A DNA stretch of 9,311 nt from JAAYCI01 sp964370165 (GTDB lineage Bacteria; Bacillota; Clostridia; Oscillospirales; Ruminococcaceae): contig CAYJIG010000067.1 in NCBI GenBank assembly GCA_964370165.1, forward strand, positions 1-9,311, in the 5' to 3' direction. Made by a program: the position numbers and the translations under genes. This document shows, piece by piece, positions 5,889 through 9,311 of the stretch (its first letter is position 1; every line of letters starts with the position of its first letter). The notes under the pieces are model-generated. The model was not told the origin of the DNA and did not search any database. It saw nothing but the letters and a program-made list of their open reading frames with translations.

Positions 5889-6737
5889 TTATTTTTTAGA
5901 TGCATTTGCCCGTCGCATCTTATTATACATCTTCTGCCTTCTTCTTTTTGCTTTTATTGCTTGCTTGTATACTTTTTTGCTGTATGGCCGCTTTTGTAGC
6001 CATCTTTGCAAAAATTTAATACTCATCATTACTATTATAACCGGTTTTAAGCTCACTTTACAAGTAAAAAACACAGCTTGTGCTAAATCACCTGTAAAGT
6101 CCGGCACCACTTCCAGTTGTTTGTACTGCACATGCACCCTACCCTCAAGCATGGCACGCATCGTTCCAATAGCCGCTTGTACCTGGCCACAACGCATGGC
6201 CGTGTCTGCGGCATCTTCTGCATGCACCGGTAGGCAAAGACGCACATTTCGAACACGAATATGCCAAAAAAACACGCCCAGTGCATCTTTTATCGCTACT
6301 GCCAGCTTTTTTTGTTTTTCTATTGCGGCACGCCAGTTTCTTGTTGTTTTTTCTTGTGTTTCCTCTTTATCCTCTTCTTTTTTCTTCTTCTTTTTTTGTT
6401 TCGGCTTTTTATTTTTCCTGTTATCTATTATTTTTTCCATCCATTTTGACAAGGGATATACATTAATTTTTATTCCCAAAAATCGTACCCATACCACCAT
6501 TTTTTTAGACTCATATTTCACACCAATGATAACCGGACACAAGATCACCACCAGTACTATGACCACCACTGTCAAAAGTGTCCACCCAATAAACTGTAGT
6601 AAAAAAAGTAAAACAGGCACAAAACCAAACAACACGGCGCACAGCAAAAACACAGCCAATGCCACGGCTGCAACACCATACGGCAACAAGCGTTTTTGTA
6701 GGCTTGTTTTTTGCTTTTCCGCTTTGCTTTCCGGCAC
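5889..6737 (-). CDS. DUF2953 membrane protein (YtfI-like)
   Basis: A protein of about 282 aa with unknown biochemical function. Two adjacent hydrophobic stretches (about residues 19-44 and 47-72) look like a membrane hairpin. A very Lys-rich segment follows (about 106-131, with a run of lysines encoded by T-rich plus-strand DNA at 6371-6397). A C-terminal domain carries the DUF2953 pattern: HAEDAADTAMRCG (172-184) and VVPDFTGD (210-217), then a second hydrophobic stretch and a basic tail. The start is placed at GTG 6737 because AAAGGAG (6746-6752) lies 8 nt before it; an upstream in-frame GTG (6764) has a poorly spaced site. Adjacent to gerW as ytfI is in Bacillus, which suggests a link with sporulation, but the role is not established. 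Confidence 0.88.
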   Translation of the reverse strand: MPESKAEKQKTSLQKRLLPYGVAAVALAVFLLCAVLFGFVPVLLFLLQFIGWTLLTVVVIVLVVILCPVIIGVKYESKKMVVWVRFLGIKINVYPLSKWMEKIIDNRKNKKPKQKKKKKKEEDKEETQEKTTRNWRAAIEKQKKLAVAIKDALGVFFWHIRVRNVRLCLPVHAEDAADTAMRCGQVQAAIGTMRAMLEGRVHVQYKQLEVVPDFTGDLAQAVFFTCKVSLKPVIIVMMSIKFLQRWLQKRPYSKKVYKQAIKAKRRRQKMYNKMRRANASKK

Positions 6738-6880
6738 CTTACGTTCTCCTTTTCTGATTTTCACACCTTACTATAAACACTTTTTTTACATTGATATACC
6801 TTATAGTATATATACATGCTATTAAATCTACGCTTAACATGTCACTTGTTATGTGTGTATCAAAATGTATATATACCTGT

Positions 6881-7474
6881 CTATATGTCTTGGTTTGTCG
6901 CTTGTTCAGCATCGTCAAATGATAAACTTTCTTCTTGGTTATCTGTTATATTTTCTTCTTCATCTTCGGTGTGTAGCTGTGGTAGTTCCTGCAAAGAAGT
7001 GATGCCAAACGCACGTAAAAACGCGTCTGTTGTGCGAAACGCTATCGGTCTGCCGGGTAAGTCAAGACGTCCTGCCTCGGCAATAAGTTCTTTTTCCACC
7101 AAGCTTGTAACAGTTGAAGAAGAGTCTACCCCACGTACTTGCTCGATAAAACTGCGGCTTACCGGCTGGTTGTAGGCAATAATGGCCAACACTTCCAGCG
7201 CGGCAGGACCCAGCGGAGTATTTCGTCTGTGGTGCATCGCTTTTTTCACTTGTTCGCTACTGCTTTGTTTTGTGGTAAACTGCCATCCACTCTCCAGCTT
7301 GAGAAGCTGAATTCCCCTATCTTCTTTTTCACATTCATCACGCATACTTTTTAGCATACGTTCCAAAGTTTCTTCTTCCACATCTAATATATCTGCCAGC
7401 CGTTCTGCACTCAATGGCTCTGCATTGGCAAAAAGCACCGCTTCTAGATGTGCCTTTATCTCTTTCAGTTCCAT
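6881..7474 (-). CDS. scpB: Segregation and condensation protein B
   Basis: A 197-aa kleisin-associated subunit of the SMC-ScpAB condensin, which compacts and separates sister chromosomes. Two winged-helix domains are visible. The N-terminal one is about 1-75 (MELKEIKAHLEAVLFANAEP, typical start). The C-terminal one is about 85-165 with LGPAALEVLAIIAYNQPVSR (88-107), IEQVRGV (110-116), GRLDLPGRPIAFRTTD (135-150) and LQELP (161-165). An acidic disordered tail (168-197) is usual in the family. ATG at 7474 follows GGAGAG (7479-7484). It lies 38 nt downstream of scpA, the standard order. All family landmarks are present and nothing is broken. Confidence 0.96.
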   Translation of the reverse strand: MELKEIKAHLEAVLFANAEPLSAERLADILDVEEETLERMLKSMRDECEKEDRGIQLLKLESGWQFTTKQSSSEQVKKAMHHRRNTPLGPAALEVLAIIAYNQPVSRSFIEQVRGVDSSSTVTSLVEKELIAEAGRLDLPGRPIAFRTTDAFLRAFGITSLQELPQLHTEDEEENITDNQEESLSFDDAEQATNQDI

Positions 7475-7512
7475 GTTTCTCTCCGTTTCACCTTGTTAAA
7501 CATTATATTGTG

Positions 7513-8229
7513 TCAAGCATCTTTTCCACGTGCAAGCTTGTTTAGCGATAGGTTTTCTTTGGCGTCTATCTCTACCCTACCGCTTCGAATCAGCTCCAAA
7601 AGTGCCAAGAATGTGGCCACTGCCTCGCCTTTATGGCGGCACGCCGAAAACGCACTTTGCAAGGACGTAAATCCACCTCCGGTAAGGCCTCGCAATAGAT
7701 ATATTACCCTACCTATCACGCTTACTACCGGCGCAGATACCAGCGGATCAAACTGTTCGGCTTTCGGCATACGTTTTGCGGCTTTGCGCCCACTTATCAT
7801 GGAAAACGCACCCAAAAGCTCGCTTATGTCGTGTTTGCCTGTGTATGTGGTGTCCACTTTTATCTCGGCAGGCTTTCTAGCTATCAAAAACACGCCCGAC
7901 GCCATTTCTTTCAGCTGCGACGCCACCGCCTTGCATGCGCTGTATTCCACCAGTAGGCCGCGCAGTTCTTCTTTCATGCGTTCGGCATCTTCACTGTGTG
8001 GAAGTAATAAGTAGCTTTTCATGTTTACCAGGCGTGCGGCCATAGTGACAAACTCGCCGGTTGCTTCCATTTTACCGTTTTCCAGTTGCGACATCACCGT
8101 CAGGTATTGGTCTATCAGTACCACGATTTCAATTTCGTAGATGCTTTTTTTATTTTTTTGTACCAAGCTTAAAAGCAAGTCCAGCGGACCGTCAAAATCT
8201 TCTAAATGGTACTGAATTTCTTGTTCCAT
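7513..8229 (-). CDS. scpA: Segregation and condensation protein A
   Basis: A 238-aa kleisin that bridges the SMC head domains and binds ScpB. The N-terminal SMC-binding region has the family signature HLEDFDGPLDLLLSLVQKNK (8-27), followed by IYEIEI (30-35) and MAARLVNMKSYLLLP (63-77). The C-terminal winged helix has ATFLALLELIRSGRVE (205-220). Length is normal. ATG at 8229 is chosen over an in-frame TTG at 8244 because GGAGG (8236-8240) sits 6 nt before the ATG and the TTG overlaps it. It lies 18 nt after the protease gene and 38 nt before scpB, so co-transcription is very likely. Confidence 0.96.
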   Translation of the reverse strand: MEQEIQYHLEDFDGPLDLLLSLVQKNKKSIYEIEIVVLIDQYLTVMSQLENGKMEATGEFVTMAARLVNMKSYLLLPHSEDAERMKEELRGLLVEYSACKAVASQLKEMASGVFLIARKPAEIKVDTTYTGKHDISELLGAFSMISGRKAAKRMPKAEQFDPLVSAPVVSVIGRVIYLLRGLTGGGFTSLQSAFSACRHKGEAVATFLALLELIRSGRVEIDAKENLSLNKLARGKDA

Positions 8230-8247
8230 TATAATCCTCCGCAAGCA

Positions 8248-8940
8248 CTAGAAGCTGAATAATCTGTCGATAAATATTGTGATTGTATCAAGGAAGTCTA
8301 CCACGGTATATGTGAGTGGGCCTAAAAGCCATCCGATAGGCGAAAACCCTGTTAGTCTTGGAAGAATCACCATTGATAAAATCAAACCTATCATGATGTA
8401 CCTTTCCACCTTCATTATAGAAAAGTATATCTTATCGGGTAATATCACGCCCAGTACACGGCTTCCGTCCAATGGAGGTATCGGTAACATGTTAAACATT
8501 GCCAGTGATACATTAATAACTGCGAAATAGTACAAAACAGTGCCTGCAACGTCAACGCCCAGAGGTATGCCGCCAAAAACAGATAAGCCTATGTAATATA
8601 CCAGTTTAAACGCTATCATAGCAAAAACCGCTAGTATCATGTTTGCTATAGGGCCTGCAAGCGAGGTGATTGCCATACCTTTTTTGTGGTTTTTGTAGTA
8701 TCTTGGGTTTACCGGGACAGGTTTTGCCCAGCCAACACCTATAAACAGCATAGAAAGCAGGCCTAAAGGATCGATATGTTTTATCGGGTTCAGTGTGATT
8801 CGACCGGCGACTCGGGCGGTATGATCGCCCAGTTTATCGCTTACCACAGCATGTGCCAGCTCGTGTAGTGGAATAGCAACACACAGCGCTAACAGCCGCG
8901 CCAACAGCATCATGTTATCCTGTGTAAAAAGCACTTCCAC
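8248..8940 (-). CDS. Site-2 protease family zinc metalloprotease (M50)
   Basis: A polytopic inner-membrane protein of about 230 aa in the short M50/S2P family commonly found just upstream of scpA in Firmicutes. The zinc motif HELAH (26-30) lies in the first hydrophobic segment, and the second active-site motif NMLPIPPLDGSR (150-161) gives the third zinc ligand Asp158. GRITLNP (46-52) and SLAGPIANM (93-101) are further family landmarks. About five hydrophobic segments are visible. The start is GTG at 8940, 8 nt after GAGG (8949-8952); an in-frame GTG at 8947-8949 overlaps that site and is less likely. First gene of the long minus-strand operon. Substrate unknown; the family includes SpoIVFB-type proteases, but this short group lacks PDZ or CBS domains and has no assigned target. 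Confidence 0.94.
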   Translation of the reverse strand: MEVLFTQDNMMLLARLLALCVAIPLHELAHAVVSDKLGDHTARVAGRITLNPIKHIDPLGLLSMLFIGVGWAKPVPVNPRYYKNHKKGMAITSLAGPIANMILAVFAMIAFKLVYYIGLSVFGGIPLGVDVAGTVLYYFAVINVSLAMFNMLPIPPLDGSRVLGVILPDKIYFSIMKVERYIMIGLILSMVILPRLTGFSPIGWLLGPLTYTVVDFLDTITIFIDRLFSF

Positions 8941-8980
8941 GTAGCACACCTCGTTTGATTATTTCTTCATCTAATCTATT

Positions 8981-9009
8981 ATTATATCGCTTTTATCATT
9001 ACTGCGCAA
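8981..9009 (-). promoter_or_regulatory. Promoter of the protease-scpAB-gerW-rluB operon
   Basis: On the minus strand a perfect TATAAT (8981-8986) lies 17 nt from TTGCGC (9004-9009), a weak -35 that matches only the TTG. The predicted start near 8974 is about 34 nt before the protease GTG. A perfect inverted repeat, ATTACT-GCGCA-AGTAAT (8998-9014), covers the -35 box and may be an operator. Confidence 0.6.
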
Positions 9010-9026
9010 GTAATCACTATATGCTA

Positions 9027-9055
9027 TTGACATATTATATTATGATATGTTAAAC
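9027..9055 (+). promoter_or_regulatory. Probable promoter of tRNA-Leu
   Basis: A consensus -35 TTGACA (9027-9032) lies upstream of the tRNA on the plus strand. At 17-nt spacing the -10 would be TTAAAC (9050-9055), a poor match. A better-looking TATGAT (9041-9046) is too close to the same -35, so the exact -10 is uncertain. Confidence 0.45.
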
Positions 9056-9081
9056 TACAAAAGTTATATGTTTCAATATTT

Positions 9082-9166
9082 GCGGAGGTGCTGGAATCGG
9101 CAGACAGGCACGTTTGAGGGGCGTGTGTCTTATGGCGTGTGGGTTCAAGTCCCATCCTCCGCACCA
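9082..9166 (+). tRNA. tRNA-Leu (anticodon GAG), CCA encoded
   Basis: A class II (long variable arm) tRNA of 85 nt. Acceptor stem GCGGAGG (9082-9088) pairs with CCTCCGC (9156-9162), then A discriminator and genomic CCA (9164-9166). Anticodon stem CACGT (9109-9113) pairs with GCGTG (9121-9125); loop TTGAGGG puts anticodon GAG at 9116-9118, reading CUU/CUC leucine codons. The variable arm (9126-9138) can form TGTC/GGCG. The T-arm is GTGGG-TTCAAGT-CCCAT (9139-9155). The D-loop region with TGG...GGCAGAC is typical of bacterial tRNA-Leu. It diverges from the M50 protease operon and is followed by hairpin terminators. Confidence 0.96.
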
Positions 9167-9175
9167 AACTCACAT

Positions 9176-9223
9176 AATCCGAACCATATCTTCCAAATTG
9201 GAGATGGGTTCGGATTTTGTATT
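9176..9223 (+). terminator. Terminator after tRNA-Leu
   Basis: AATCCGAACC (9176-9185) and GGTTCGGATT (9207-9216) form a 10-bp stem; inside it ATCT/AGAT and CCA/TGG extend the helix with small bulges. A broken T-run (ttttgtatttt) follows on the plus strand. Placed 10 nt after the tRNA end, it probably terminates the tRNA transcript. Confidence 0.75.
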
Positions 9224-9252
9224 TTACTCAGTGAATTAAATTATGTATAGAG

Positions 9253-9287
9253 AAAGCCGATGGAGTTTATGTTCCATCGGCTTTTTT
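9253..9287. terminator. Second hairpin terminator, possibly bidirectional
   Basis: AAAGCCGATGGA (9253-9264) pairs over 12 bp with TCCATCGGCTTT (9273-9284) around an 8-nt loop. A T-run (9282-9287) favours the plus direction; on the minus strand the stem is followed by TTTCTCTAT, so it could also end a minus-strand gene entering from the right edge. No gene lies between this and the first terminator. Confidence 0.8.
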
Positions 9288-9311
9288 GTTTATGCAGTTA
9301 TAGCTTTCTTC

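Noticed and set aside
5770..6825. 351-codon plus-strand frame opposite gerW and the DUF2953 gene
   Set aside because: Its Phe/Ser-rich content is the antisense of Lys-rich coding sequence; it spans two supported minus-strand genes and has no family features.

Overview
The window looks like chromosome from a low-to-mid-GC Gram-positive, spore-forming anaerobe of the Clostridia, probably Oscillospiraceae/Ruminococcaceae-like. The basis is a GerW (YtfJ) sporulation protein, the order M50 protease - scpA - scpB - DUF2953 - gerW - rluB, strong GGAGG ribosome binding sites, GTG/TTG starts, AT-rich spacers and a tRNA with encoded CCA. The genus cannot be fixed from this sequence. All recognisable protein genes are on the minus strand; the one RNA gene is on the plus strand.

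Positions 1-619 hold no convincing gene. Positions 1-166 are about one and a half copies of a 105-bp tandem repeat that runs off the left edge and is packed with short perfect inverted repeats. Positions 175-324 hold further hairpins, including four copies of a TCCC-loop element whose stem changes in a compensatory way. Positions 325-540 are AT-rich with nothing recognised. A strong minus-strand terminator (545-575) ends the next operon.

Positions 620-4021 (minus) encode three subunits of a biotin-dependent carboxyltransferase: a 12S-like acyl-CoA carboxyltransferase, a small biotin carrier (1.3S-like) and a 5S-like pyruvate/oxaloacetate carboxyltransferase. The set resembles a soluble transcarboxylase, which moves CO2 between an acyl-CoA and a keto acid through biotin. 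No biotin carboxylase and no OadB/OadG membrane subunit is present in the window. The 12S-like subunit is short and lacks usual glycines of both oxyanion-hole motifs. A sigma-A-type promoter (4130-4158) and a leader hairpin precede the operon.

Positions 4275-8940 (minus) are a tightly packed housekeeping operon read in the order M50 site-2-type protease, scpA, scpB (chromosome condensation), DUF2953 membrane protein, gerW, rluB (23S rRNA pseudouridine synthase; 4-nt GTGA overlap with gerW) and a 114-aa orphan. A promoter at 8981-9009, with an inverted repeat over its -35 box, probably drives it.

A tRNA-Leu(GAG) gene (9082-9166, plus) diverges from this operon and is followed by two successive hairpin terminators. 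The second may also end a minus-strand gene that enters from the right edge.
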